A stretch of 64,000 bases of DNA from Psychrobacter sp. Choline-02u-9. GTDB lineage: Bacteria; Pseudomonadota; Gammaproteobacteria; Pseudomonadales; Moraxellaceae. This document shows, in pieces, positions 29,002-37,767 of this stretch. Each line of letters starts with the position of its first letter. The stretch's first letter is position 1. The position numbers were made by a program, and so were the translations under genes. The notes under the pieces were generated by a model. It saw only the letters and a program-made list of their open reading frames with translations. It did no database searches and was not told the origin of the DNA. Location: positions 186,001 to 250,000 of the forward strand of contig NZ_PJBF01000058.1 in the NCBI RefSeq assembly GCF_002836505.1, given 5' to 3'.

Positions 29002-29346
29002 GCGCGCGTTACTATATAAGTTAGGATATTAATAAAAATATTGTTTTAACCGTATGGGTGAGCCGCCAGTAAATACTTTATTTTATTGGCTATTTATCTG
29101 CGTGATATCGTCATTTAAATTGCTCAGCTTGCTGTGAGGTTTTTTTGCGCTCGCAGTACAAATTTTCATGTTACACTTAATCTTTAGCGATGATATCGAT
29201 GCATTTATATGTCGAATTTATTGCCTATAATGGACAAGTTAATAACAAGGCCAATTGCCTTTGCTTGCCTATTTTACCTCCTTTTACTACTCGCTTCTTT
29301 TTCATAAACACTACCATTAACGATAGCCACTACCTAGGACATCACT
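29002..29346. other. Intergenic region upstream of glyA
   Basis: 345 bp. It presumably contains the glyA promoter. I searched for a riboswitch or purine/methionine-type operator by eye and saw none convincing. Confidence 0.4.
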
Positions 29347-30603
29347 ATGTTTAAAGATATTTCTATCAAAGAGTTTGATCCAGTACTTGCTGAAGCCATG
29401 GCCGCTGAAAGCGTTCGTCAAGAAAACCACATCGAGCTTATCGCTTCAGAAAACTATTGCTCGCAAGCAGTGATGGAAGCACAAGGCACTGACCTGACCA
29501 ACAAATACGCTGAAGGCTATCCTGGTAAGCGTTATTACGGTGGTTGCGAGCACGTCGATGTGGTTGAGCAATTGGCCATTGACCGCGCAAAAGAGTTGTT
29601 CGGTGCTGAGTACGTCAACGTCCAGCCACATTCTGGTAGCCAAGCAAACTCTGCAGTATTTTTAGCCTTACTCGAAGCAAATGACACCGTACTAGGCATG
29701 AGCTTAGACGCTGGTGGTCACTTGACTCATGGCGCCCATATCAACTTCTCAGGCCTGAACTACAACGCCGTACAGTACGGTTTGGTCGAAGGCACTGGCC
29801 TTATCGATTATGACGAAGTTGAGCGTTTGGCAAAAGAGCATAAGCCAAAGATGATTATTGCTGGTTTTTCAGCGTATTCACAAGTGGTCGATTGGGCGCG
29901 TTTCCGTGAAATCGCGGACGAAGTCGGCGCTTATTTACTCGTAGACATGGCACACGTGGCTGGTCTTATCGCTGGTGGCGTTTATCCGAGTCCAGTACCG
30001 TTCGCTGATGTCGTGACAACTACGACGCACAAAACCCTACGTGGCCCGCGTTCAGGTATGATCTTGGCTCGTGATGAAGTACTTGCCAAAAAGCTTAACT
30101 CTGCCGTATTCCCCGGCAACCAAGGCGGCCCGTTGATGCACGTTATCGCGGCAAAAGCGGTTTGCTTTAAAGAAGCGTTAGAAGATAACTTCAAAACGTA
30201 TCAGCAGCAAGTGGTCAAAAACGCCCAAGCAATGGCAAAAGTTATCCAAGAGCGCGGTTATGAAATTATCTCTGGTGGTACTGAAAACCATCTAATGCTT
30301 ATCAGCCTAGTCAAGCAAGAAATGACCGGTAAAGAAGCGGACAAATGGCTTGGCGATGCGCATATCACTGTGAATAAAAACGCTGTACCAAACGATCCAA
30401 AATCGCCGTTCGTGACGTCTGGTATCCGTATCGGTACGCCAGCGATTACCACTCGCGGTTTCAACGAAGCGCAAGCGGGTGATTTGGCAGGTTGGATTTG
30501 CGACGTATTAGACAGCCGTGGCGATGAAGCGGTTGCTACTGAAGTACGCGCTAAAGTAGAAGCGATTTGTGCAGAATTACCAGTCTATGCTAAAAATCAG
30601 TAA
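29347..30603 (+). CDS. glyA: Serine hydroxymethyltransferase
   Basis: A 418-residue PLP enzyme interconverting serine and glycine with tetrahydrofolate, the main source of one-carbon units. Visible are [37 protein letters not shown], and the PLP-lysine signature [14 protein letters not shown] with K229, the same residue number as in E. coli. The C-terminal [14 protein letters not shown] follows. Codon use is more biased than in its neighbours, as expected for a highly expressed gene. It stands alone between a promoter region and a strong terminator. Confidence 0.97.
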   Translation: MFKDISIKEFDPVLAEAMAAESVRQENHIELIASENYCSQAVMEAQGTDLTNKYAEGYPGKRYYGGCEHVDVVEQLAIDRAKELFGAEYVNVQPHSGSQANSAVFLALLEANDTVLGMSLDAGGHLTHGAHINFSGLNYNAVQYGLVEGTGLIDYDEVERLAKEHKPKMIIAGFSAYSQVVDWARFREIADEVGAYLLVDMAHVAGLIAGGVYPSPVPFADVVTTTTHKTLRGPRSGMILARDEVLAKKLNSAVFPGNQGGPLMHVIAAKAVCFKEALEDNFKTYQQQVVKNAQAMAKVIQERGYEIISGGTENHLMLISLVKQEMTGKEADKWLGDAHITVNKNAVPNDPKSPFVTSGIRIGTPAITTRGFNEAQAGDLAGWICDVLDSRGDEAVATEVRAKVEAICAELPVYAKNQ

Positions 30604-30620
30604 ACTTTAGAAAGGTAATA

Positions 30621-30657
30621 AAAAAAACCGCTAAGCTTTTGCTTAGCGGTTTTTTTG
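30621..30657. terminator. glyA terminator
   Basis: AAACCGCTAAGC pairs with GCTTAGCGGTTT around a TTTT loop, with A7 on the left and T7 on the right. It is 18 bp after the glyA stop. Confidence 0.92.
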
Positions 30658-31012
30658 TTGTTGCTCTCTATGAATATTATGTCATTTAACGCAAACCTAT
30701 GTTGATATTGCCATTGAGCTCTTTTAATTATATTTAAGTCCATTATTTAACCTGAAAATTACTACCGACATTTTTCGATAAGTGTAGTGAGCTTGATTGA
30801 GTTCCGCTATTAGTTTTAAAGAGCTAAGTTGACGTTTAATTAAGAAAAATATGTAAATCTCTTTGTTCATACAAAACTATTAGTATATAGTCAGTATTGA
30901 ACATTTAGTAATAATACTAATACAAATTATAATAAATAGTTACACTTTGTATTAGTATCGCTGTAATTGATTGAATAATTATATAAATGTTATTTTCACT
31001 AAAGGGATTTAC
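30658..31012. other. Leader region of the AGCS symporter gene
   Basis: 355 AT-rich bp. It includes the inverted repeat at 30914-30958 and a good SD (AAAGGGA) before ATG 31013. There is no sign of a glycine riboswitch, which often precedes AGCS genes in other bacteria. Confidence 0.45.
30914..30958. repeat. 13-bp inverted repeat upstream of the AGCS gene
   Basis: ATACTAATACAAA at 30914-30926 is exactly inverted at 30946-30958, with a 19-base spacer. It lies 55 bp before the SD-linked ATG at 31013 and could be a regulator site or an mRNA structure. No T run follows. Confidence 0.6.
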
Positions 31013-31024
31013 ATGAAAAAATAA
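31013..31024 (+). promoter_or_regulatory. SD-linked start followed by a stop: broken or regulatory leader of the AGCS gene
   Basis: The only good SD here (AAAGGG, six bases upstream) serves ATG AAA AAA TAA. The same frame then continues into the symporter from ATG 31040, nine codons after the first ATG. Reading through the TAA would give MKK-x-SLVATMLLLSTTLAQA, a normal signal-like start. Confidence 0.7.
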
Positions 31025-31039
31025 TCTTTAGTCGCAACG

Positions 31040-32548
31040 ATGCTATTACTCAGCACGACTCTTGCGCAAGCAGCAGAACAATCAGGTTTAGCAGCATTTG
31101 GAGCAGGTCTCGATGGCTTTATGGCCAATATATTTGGCTGGTTCGTCGACCTTATTTTCTTTTCAGTACCTCTTGGAGACGTCAGCTTCCCCCTCATTGT
31201 GGGTTGGTTATTAGTTGCCGCACTCGTATTCACTTTTTACTTTGGATTTATTCAGTTTTGTCAAATAGGCCTGTCTCTAGATATTGTCAGAGGCAAATAT
31301 ACCGATCCAAATCCCGCCAATAAAGAAGAAGGCGAGGTCAGCCATTTTCAAGCCTTAGCTACTGCTCTATCAGGTACCGTTGGTCTTGGTAACATCGCAG
31401 GCGTTGGTGCAGCGCTTGCTATTGGTGGACCTGGCGCTACCTTTTGGATGATTATGGTCGGCCTATTCGGTATGGCGACTAAGTTTGTAGAATGTACGCT
31501 AGGTGTCAAATACCGTACGGTACTACCATCTGGCGTCGTATCAGGTGGCCCTATGTACTACCTAAGCCGCGGTATGGCTGAACGTGGTATGGGCGGATTA
31601 GGTAAGTTCCTGGCTGTTGGTTTTGCACTCATGTGTATATTGGCGACCTTTGGTGCTGGTAACATGTTTCAGGGTAACCAAGCTTTTGCAGTCATGAGCT
31701 CTACTTTTAGCATTCCAACGGATTACAGTGTATTCTTTGGTATTGGCTTAGCGTTTTTAGTCGGTATGGTTATCATTGGTGGTATGCCGCGCATCGCAAC
31801 CGTTACCGAAAAAGTCGTACTTTTTATGGCTTTGTTATACATTACTATGGCGGTAATCGTACTGATTGCTAACTTTAATCATATTGGCACTGCATTTGGC
31901 GAGATTTTCTCGGGTGCCTTCACTGGTGCTGGCGTGGCTGGTGGCTTTATTGGTGCGTTGATTCAAGGTTTGAAACGTGCCATTTTCTCTAACGAAGCGG
32001 GTGTTGGTTCAGCCGCTATTGCTCACTCAGCAGTAAAAACCAAAGGGCCTGCTACTGAAGGTCTAGTAGCGCTATTAGAGCCTTTCATTGATACGGTTGT
32101 TATCTGTACGATGATGGCGCTTGTTATTACTATCTCTGGGGTGAACACTGCCGCAAACTTACAAACTCAAGCGCTTACTGGTGTGGATCTAACCCGTGCA
32201 ACCTTCATGGAAACGGCGCCTATTTTCCAGTATTTCCTAGCTGTCGCGGTATTGTTGTTTGCTTTCTCAACGATGATTTCATGGTCATATTATGGTCTAA
32301 AAGCTTGGACTTACCTCTTTGGTGAAGGTAAAGGCGGCGAGATGATATACAAACTTATCTTCTTAATCTTCGTTGTTATCGGTACCATCGTACAGTTTAG
32401 CTTCGTTATCGACTTCTTAGATGCGGCTCTGTTCGCTATGGCTATCTTTAACATCATCGGCCTATACTTCTTGATGCCAATTGTGAAAAGAGAAGTTAAT
32501 TCTTTCATAGCGCGTGTGAAAAGTGGTGAAATTAAAAAGTATAAATAA
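31040..32548 (+). CDS. Alanine/glycine:sodium symporter (AGCS family)
   Basis: A 502-residue inner-membrane symporter importing alanine or glycine with Na+. Family segments include LATALSGTVGLGNIAGVGAA (about 105-125), GGPGATFWMIMVGLFGMATKF, RAIFSNEAGVGSAAIAHSAV, and the C-terminal helices with FSTMISWSYYG. About ten transmembrane helices are seen. The chosen ATG at 31040 lacks an SD and falls inside what looks like a signal-like N-terminus. The SD-linked ATG at 31013 is in frame but meets TAA after three codons. Expression therefore depends on reinitiation or on readthrough, unless the TAA is an error. The core is intact. Confidence 0.88.
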   Translation: MLLLSTTLAQAAEQSGLAAFGAGLDGFMANIFGWFVDLIFFSVPLGDVSFPLIVGWLLVAALVFTFYFGFIQFCQIGLSLDIVRGKYTDPNPANKEEGEVSHFQALATALSGTVGLGNIAGVGAALAIGGPGATFWMIMVGLFGMATKFVECTLGVKYRTVLPSGVVSGGPMYYLSRGMAERGMGGLGKFLAVGFALMCILATFGAGNMFQGNQAFAVMSSTFSIPTDYSVFFGIGLAFLVGMVIIGGMPRIATVTEKVVLFMALLYITMAVIVLIANFNHIGTAFGEIFSGAFTGAGVAGGFIGALIQGLKRAIFSNEAGVGSAAIAHSAVKTKGPATEGLVALLEPFIDTVVICTMMALVITISGVNTAANLQTQALTGVDLTRATFMETAPIFQYFLAVAVLLFAFSTMISWSYYGLKAWTYLFGEGKGGEMIYKLIFLIFVVIGTIVQFSFVIDFLDAALFAMAIFNIIGLYFLMPIVKREVNSFIARVKSGEIKKYK

Positions 32549-32585
32549 TGGGTTTGATTGAACAATCCATTATAGCTTGATAATT

Positions 32586-32624
32586 AAAAAAGCCCGCCAA
32601 GATGAGTCTTGGCGGGCTTTTCGA
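32586..32624. terminator. Bidirectional terminator between AGCS gene and gltS
   Basis: AAAAAGCCCGCCAAGA pairs with TCTTGGCGGGCTTTT around a short loop. It serves two convergent genes. Confidence 0.92.
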
Positions 32625-32676
32625 TGGCTAGTATTTGCTAGATAGCTATTAAGTTTTGATCTGTAACAGCATCAGC

Positions 32677-33951
32677 CTACATAAACGGCAACTTCGTAAA
32701 TATCTGCAATATCGTGGCATTAACGATATCAACAAAGAACGCACCTACCATCGGTACGATTAGGAATGCTTTAGGTGAAGGCAGATAGCGATCAGTGACT
32801 GCCTGCATGTTCGCAATCGCAGTCGGTGTTGCACCCATACCAAAACCACAATGCCCCGCTGATAATACAGCCGCGTCGTAGTCTTTACCCATAATTTTAA
32901 AGGTAATGAGGTAAACGTAGATAATCATAATGATGGTCTGTACAACCAATATAATTAGTACAGGGCCTGCCAAATCGGTCAATTGCCATAGTTTTAAAGA
33001 CAACAATGCCATTGCCAAAAATAGACTTAAAGAAGCATTACCAAGTACATCAATTGAGCGATCAAACATATCAAAATTGAAGACCATCGTCAGTACATTG
33101 CGAATGATGACACCGCCTGCCAGTGCCCATACGAACGTCGGCAGCTCAAACCAGGTGCCTTCAGCAACGATGGCCATCACATCGGCAAAAGCCAAAGCAC
33201 CTGCGAATAGTGCCAAGGTTTCGATAGTAGAAGAAGCGGTGATAAAGCGCATGCTATCAGGTCTTTCAAAGATATCCTTATTACTACCTGCAGACTCCTC
33301 ATCGTGTTTGGTACTATATAACGATTGTGCACCAGCAACTTTTTCGATATCGCTAGGATCAGGGTTGGCTGGCGTTGGTTTTAGGCCAAGTCGATTAATC
33401 AAGCGACGAGCAACAGGACCGCCAACGATACCACCCGCGACCAAACCATAAGTAGCAACCGCGATACCAAGCGTCGTCGCACCGACCACACCATAGTCTT
33501 GTTCTAACGTAATGCCCCAAGCGCCTGCTGTACCATGACCACCTGTTAGAGCGATAGAACCTGTCACCAGACCGAGCAAAGGATCAAGTCCCAATGCACT
33601 TGCCATGGCCACACCCACGACATCCTGCAATACAATAAACACTGATACAACGATAGTAAAAATCAATAATGGTGTGCCGCCTGCTTTTAGCCTACTAAAA
33701 TCAGCGCTCAGACCGATGGAGGCAAAGAACATCAACATGGTGGCGGTCTGCAGCCCTTGATGAAAGTTAAAACTATATCCCCAAACCATATTGAGAGCAT
33801 AGACAACAATCGCCGCGACCAAACCACCAGCAACCGGTTCTGGAATATTAAAGTCTTCTAAAAACTTGACTCTCCGCACCAAAAACCGCCCAAGCAGCAG
33901 CACTAAGGTGGCCAATATCAGGGTGTAATAACCGTTTAAGGTAATCTCCAT
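32677..33951 (-). CDS. gltS: Sodium/glutamate symporter
   Basis: A 424-residue ESS-family symporter. It has two inverted halves of about five helices each and the two Gly-rich re-entrant segments GSIALTGGHGTAGAWG (about 135-150) and SAGHCGFGMGATPTAIANM (near 365). FNIPEPVAGGLVAA near the N-terminus is typical. The hydrophilic centre carries DPSDIEKVAGAQSLYS. It takes up glutamate with Na+. A long hairpin lies upstream (33979-34022), separating it from the barstar gene on the same strand. Confidence 0.94.
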   Translation of the reverse strand: MEITLNGYYTLILATLVLLLGRFLVRRVKFLEDFNIPEPVAGGLVAAIVVYALNMVWGYSFNFHQGLQTATMLMFFASIGLSADFSRLKAGGTPLLIFTIVVSVFIVLQDVVGVAMASALGLDPLLGLVTGSIALTGGHGTAGAWGITLEQDYGVVGATTLGIAVATYGLVAGGIVGGPVARRLINRLGLKPTPANPDPSDIEKVAGAQSLYSTKHDEESAGSNKDIFERPDSMRFITASSTIETLALFAGALAFADVMAIVAEGTWFELPTFVWALAGGVIIRNVLTMVFNFDMFDRSIDVLGNASLSLFLAMALLSLKLWQLTDLAGPVLIILVVQTIIMIIYVYLITFKIMGKDYDAAVLSAGHCGFGMGATPTAIANMQAVTDRYLPSPKAFLIVPMVGAFFVDIVNATILQIFTKLPFM

Positions 33952-33978
33952 AGGTTAATCCTTTCTATAAAATAAATT

Positions 33979-34022
33979 AACCTGAATTCGGGATAAATAT
34001 GGCTTTATCTCGAATTCAGGTT
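33979..34022 (-). terminator. Long stem-loop between the barstar gene and gltS
   Basis: A 19-bp stem (AACCTGAATTCGGGATAAA against its complement, one G-T pair) with a six-base loop. On the minus strand it is followed by TAATTTATTTTATAG. It is most likely the terminator of the RNase-barstar operon; it could also act as an attenuator for gltS. Confidence 0.65.
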
Positions 34023-34087
34023 TCTATGATGACGAATAATTATCGGTGACTATCGGCGGTCGGGCTTGCAATATAGGCTTTCAACGA

Positions 34088-34507
34088 CTAAATCTCTAAC
34101 GCATAAGCTTCATCCTCAGATGGCACGATGACCCACAATTGTGGTTTGCCAAATTCTCTAAAGGCATCCTCAATGATGCTTTTAAAGACATTGAAGTCCT
34201 CAGTGTTTATCCTTTTGACGTCTGTTAAATCCAGCCTTAAATGAATTGCTTCACTGTCTGTTAGACAATCCCATGCACTGTCCCAGTTGTGTGAAAAATA
34301 ACTAGGGAAGTCACAGGCCTTGGCCAAACTCGTCAATAGCTCAGTTTTTTCGAGCGTGTCACCGACGGCTATAGTAACAGCCTGCGCAGGAATGCTAGTA
34401 CCAAGTGCTGTACCGTTTTGGTTAATGTGGTCTTGATTAACATGGCTTTGATTAACGTAGTGGATTGCTTGGTTCATACTGTCTCGATTCATATTAGCTT
34501 TTTTCAT
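34088..34507 (-). CDS. Barstar-family ribonuclease inhibitor
   Basis: A 139-residue protein whose last 90 or so residues match barstar, the cytosolic inhibitor of barnase. The inhibitor helix is visible as SHNWDSAWDCL, which aligns with barstar residues 32-41 and keeps the Asp35, Trp38 and Asp39 equivalents that plug the RNase active site. The N-terminus is a low-complexity repeat (YVNQSHVNQDHINQ). ATG 34507 begins one base after the RNase stop (TAATATG) and has AGGTG as SD, so translation is coupled to the RNase gene. An in-frame ATG at 34540 overlaps the RNase gene. The immunity role is inferred from the pairing. Confidence 0.88.
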   Translation of the reverse strand: MKKANMNRDSMNQAIHYVNQSHVNQDHINQNGTALGTSIPAQAVTIAVGDTLEKTELLTSLAKACDFPSYFSHNWDSAWDCLTDSEAIHLRLDLTDVKRINTEDFNVFKSIIEDAFREFGKPQLWVIVPSEDEAYALEI

Positions 34508-34508
34508 A

Positions 34509-35261
34509 TTAAGGCACCTGTAGTCTTTGGAAGCTATCATAATGGTCGACAGTCAAGTAATAGACGGTAGGCGGATTACCACCTGTGACGATACGTCGTG
34601 CGCCGCGATGAGAGACACCAGGGGTGGGTACGGTATATTCGCGGTAGTAGCCTTGCGACTGAGCGGGTAGTCTGCCTTCACGATTATAAAACGTCGTGCC
34701 ATCTTTATTTGGATATGGAAACGGGCCGCCTTGCTGAATAAGTGCAATCGTATTATCGACCTGTGCATCACCCGTTATACCAGCACGGGCGACTTGGCTT
34801 GTATTATTAGTGACGTCCTGCGATACCGTTGTCGACTCGATGCTATCAGCAAACAATGTCGAATTTAAATCGCCAAAGAAATAGAAAGCGACGGCAATGA
34901 TAGCGACAAGGCTAAATAGTGTAGAGCCTAAGCTTCTTTTATTGGGTCTGCTGTTTTGACTGCTACGATTTGAGTTACGAGTACTATGATTGCTATTTCT
35001 ATTAGCATTAGTAGGAGTATAGCTTGGAACATCTGATGCAGTATCTTGGTCAAGGCTCAATGAAAACGAGGTCACTTCAGTGGCTCTCAATTGATTTTTG
35101 TCGTTACGGGCACTGTTAAAGTAGACACTTTGACCAACTGTTATAGGCTTCGCCAGTCGTGCTTTGCTAATATGAAAGAATACATCTTCACTTTGATTGT
35201 CTACATCGATAAAGCCATAGCCTTTATCTTCATTCCAGTGCTTAATCTTGCCACTTTGCAT
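34509..35261 (-). CDS. Cold-shock-domain / membrane-anchored barnase-type ribonuclease
   Basis: A 250-residue fusion. Residues 1-66 are a cold-shock domain with RNP1 KGYGFIDV (13-20) and RNP2 DVFFHI (26-31). Residues 70-110 are a Ser/Asn/Arg-rich basic linker. Residues 111-129 are a transmembrane helix. Residues 168-249 are a barnase/RNase Sa-type guanyl-specific domain with FYNREGRLP, E208 in YYREYT, R219/R222/R223 and H240 in VDHYDSF, which match barnase Glu73, Arg83/87 and His102. The basic linker predicts N-in, RNase-out topology. The barstar gene follows directly. Role (toxin, nuclease for scavenging, or contact weapon) is unknown. Confidence 0.85.
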   Translation of the reverse strand: MQSGKIKHWNEDKGYGFIDVDNQSEDVFFHISKARLAKPITVGQSVYFNSARNDKNQLRATEVTSFSLSLDQDTASDVPSYTPTNANRNSNHSTRNSNRSSQNSRPNKRSLGSTLFSLVAIIAVAFYFFGDLNSTLFADSIESTTVSQDVTNNTSQVARAGITGDAQVDNTIALIQQGGPFPYPNKDGTTFYNREGRLPAQSQGYYREYTVPTPGVSHRGARRIVTGGNPPTVYYLTVDHYDSFQRLQVP

Positions 35262-35321
35262 GGTCGTACCGCTCCCTATAATTTAAATGCCTTAACTAAA
35301 ATACTTATGTTTCAAACGAAG

Positions 35322-35348
35322 AAACGCCAGCATAATTGCTGACGTTTC
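35322..35348 (-). terminator. Terminator of proA
   Basis: AAACGCCAGC at 35322 pairs with GCTGACGTTT ending near 35347 (one G-T pair). Read on the minus strand it lies 36 bp after the proA stop and is followed by TTCTTCGTTTG. Confidence 0.6.
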
Positions 35349-35382
35349 TGATTACTCGTTTCGATAGTCGATGCTAGTATGA

Positions 35383-36684
35383 TTAAGCACGAGTTTCGCC
35401 ATGACCATAGACGATCCATTTTTGCGACGTCAGGCCTTCGAGTCCGACAGGGCCGCGTGCATGGATTTTATCAGTCGAGATACCAATCTCAGCACCAAGC
35501 CCGTATTCAAAGCCATCTGCAAAGCGGCTAGAGGTATTAATCATCACGCTCGCTGAATCTACTTCACGGATGAAGCGTTGCGACTTGGTATAGTTATCAG
35601 TGATGATGACATCGGTATGATGGCTGCCGTGTGTATTGATATGCTCAATGGCTTCGTCAATACCTGAGACGACTTTTACCGCTAGGATAGGCGCAAGGTA
35701 TTCGGTATCCCAATCTTCAGCCGTGGCAGCGGATAGATGCCCTTCTAGCTTAGCGTTTTCATTTAGGATAGCTTGTGATTTGTCATCAAGGCGTAGTTGC
35801 ATTGCGTCATCAGCCGCGACGATGGCCTCTGCTATTTTAGGTAATAGCTCATTAGCGACTGCTTCATCGACCAGTAGCGTTTCCATCGTATTACAAGTGC
35901 CGTAGCGATGCGTTTTGGCATTGACACTGACCTTAATCGCAATCTCAGGATCCGCGTCACTATCAATAAAGGTATGGCAGTTACCGTCTAAATGCTTGAT
36001 CACAGGGACTTTTGCATCGTTACTGATACGCGCAATCAGACCTTTACCGCCACGTGGTACGATGACATCGACATATTCAGTCATAGTAATCAGCTCACCG
36101 ACGGCGGCACGATCGGTCGTCTGTAGCACTTGCACGCTATGTTCCGATAGATCAGTATGGCTAAGACCTTTAATGATGCATTTGGCAATGGCTTGGTTAG
36201 ACTCAAATGCTTCAGAACCACCGCGCAAGATAATGGCGTTACCTGATTTGAGTGCCAGTGATGCAGCCTCTAATGTTACGTTAGGACGCGACTCATAAAT
36301 CATACCGACCACACCAAGCGGCACCCGCATTTTGCCCAAATGAATACCTGATGGCTGATAGGTCATGTCAGTGACTTCACCGATTGGGTCAGGAAGGCCA
36401 GCGACGTCTTTAAGACCTTGTAGCATACCGTTAAAACGTGCTTCGTTTAGCTCCAAGCGGTCGAGGAGTGCGCTATCAAGATTGTTTTTTTGACCGTTGT
36501 CCATATCGATTTTATTTGCAGCCAAGATGTCTTGTTTGGCATTGACCAGCTCATCATGAATGGCCAAAAGTGCTGAATTTTTATCGCCAGTGTTGGCAGC
36601 AGCCAGCGCGCGAGAAGCCGCTCGTGCCTGCTTGCCGACAGACTGCATATAGGTCGTAATATCCGTAGTATTCGATTGACTCAT
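35383..36684 (-). CDS. proA: Gamma-glutamyl phosphate reductase
   Basis: A 433-residue NADPH-dependent reductase of the aldehyde dehydrogenase fold, giving glutamate-5-semialdehyde in proline synthesis. Visible are [40 protein letters not shown], the catalytic-Cys segment [15 protein letters not shown], and [25 protein letters not shown] near the end. The length is slightly above the usual 417. proB is not adjacent. It has its own promoter region (36685-37114). Confidence 0.96.
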   Translation of the reverse strand: MSQSNTTDITTYMQSVGKQARAASRALAAANTGDKNSALLAIHDELVNAKQDILAANKIDMDNGQKNNLDSALLDRLELNEARFNGMLQGLKDVAGLPDPIGEVTDMTYQPSGIHLGKMRVPLGVVGMIYESRPNVTLEAASLALKSGNAIILRGGSEAFESNQAIAKCIIKGLSHTDLSEHSVQVLQTTDRAAVGELITMTEYVDVIVPRGGKGLIARISNDAKVPVIKHLDGNCHTFIDSDADPEIAIKVSVNAKTHRYGTCNTMETLLVDEAVANELLPKIAEAIVAADDAMQLRLDDKSQAILNENAKLEGHLSAATAEDWDTEYLAPILAVKVVSGIDEAIEHINTHGSHHTDVIITDNYTKSQRFIREVDSASVMINTSSRFADGFEYGLGAEIGISTDKIHARGPVGLEGLTSQKWIVYGHGETRA

Positions 36685-37114
36685 AAATTATTTTCCTTAT
36701 GTGATACAGGTTTTTTATAACTAAAAGCGCCCAATTTATATAGGTAAAAGTACCTAAAAAGGCGAAAAATGTCGCAAAAAAAGAAGTTTTGAATGCCTAC
36801 TTAGATAACGGTAGGTCATTATGCTATTTAACATAGAGCAGATTGGGAAGATAGTAAAGATGATTTTGTGAACAGAATCCGCTTTGCAACGCTCTTGTAA
36901 GGGCTTATTCAAAGTAATATTGCTCATGCTAAGCGGTATTTATTTAGAATAACCGCGTTATCAGTACTACACTATATCTTTACGTGTTTTTAACAGAATT
37001 GCGCTGTAAATACTAAGGTAGCTGCGAGATATCCTCAGTATAGTAAGCATTAAAACAGCAAGGCTATCAGTAGATAGTACTTAATCTTATTATGATGAGT
37101 GATGGAGAACGAAC
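36685..37114. other. Divergent promoter region proA / small lipoprotein
   Basis: 430 bp between divergent genes. I see no ORF, RNA gene or strong hairpin. GATGGAGAACGA supplies an SD for the plus-strand gene at 37115. Confidence 0.4.
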
Positions 37115-37420
37115 ATGGCTACGAAAAATACGACTTATAAAAATTGGTTAACGGTTGGTTTGGTAGCAGGTGCTCTAGCATTAGGCGCTTGTAGCAAAAA
37201 AGATGACACACCGATGGAGACTGAAGCTGATACTACTGTAGATGCTCAAACCTCTGTAGAAGAAAGTGCGACAGCGAGCGACAATGATGATGTGGCCGTG
37301 GCTAGTGCCGATGATGAGGGTATGGACGTTACCAATAACGATGATGTGGCAGTGGCGACAGCAGAAGATGCGGATATGATAGACGGTACTGAAGACTCAG
37401 AACATGTATCGACGTACTAA
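37115..37420 (+). CDS. Small acidic lipoprotein of unknown function
   Basis: 101 residues. A signal with LGACSKKD lipobox (Cys near residue 27) precedes a highly acidic, Thr/Ala/Asp-rich mature part. An internal repeat is visible: NDDVAVASADDEGMD and NDDVAVATAEDADMI. No known domain is recognised. It is probably a disordered surface or periplasmic lipoprotein. It is monocistronic with its own terminator at 37527-37563. Confidence 0.75.
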   Translation: MATKNTTYKNWLTVGLVAGALALGACSKKDDTPMETEADTTVDAQTSVEESATASDNDDVAVASADDEGMDVTNNDDVAVATAEDADMIDGTEDSEHVSTY

Positions 37421-37767
37421 TCGCATACTATAGAATGTACTAGCGACATATTAAATGTACTAACCACATACTATAAATAGGCAGTTATCAGATAACACAA
37501 CGTCTCGTATTCTAAAGTGATAAAATAAAGCCCAGAGCGATAAATGCAGTCTGGGCTTTTTTGTACTCCGGTTTATTAGAAGCTGATTAACCCGTTGGTT
37601 AAATACAATATTTGCCTTTTTACTGCGTAATAAGAGACAATATGGCATTTTTCTCTTTGCCTCATCAGGCATATTACGATAATGCATCTAGATGCTTGTA
37701 CTATATATAGATATAGCTCTTATTTTATTCGTGTTTTCACTCATATTTATTGGAAGTCTGCTGAACC
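37421..37767. other. Intergenic region upstream of the polar amino-acid ABC locus
   Basis: 347 bp containing the terminator at 37527-37563 and the presumed promoter of the ATPase gene. The 75-codon minus-strand frame at 37460-37687 crosses that terminator and is not credible. Confidence 0.45.
37527..37563 (+). terminator. Rho-independent terminator
   Basis: AAAGCCCAG pairs with CTGGGCTTT around a loop of 15 bases and is followed by TTTTG. It ends the small lipoprotein transcript. Confidence 0.8.

Noticed and set aside
30658..31012. Glycine riboswitch before the AGCS gene
   Set aside because: The expected tandem aptamer core sequences are missing. Only a simple inverted repeat is seen.
31016..31022. 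A-run frameshift as explanation for the MKK-stop leader
   Set aside because: Adding or removing one A puts the downstream signal-like sequence and the symporter out of frame, whereas a substitution keeps them in frame.
32930..33451. 173-codon plus-strand frame inside gltS
   Set aside because: It is antisense to a well-conserved transporter, with no SD and no recognisable domain.
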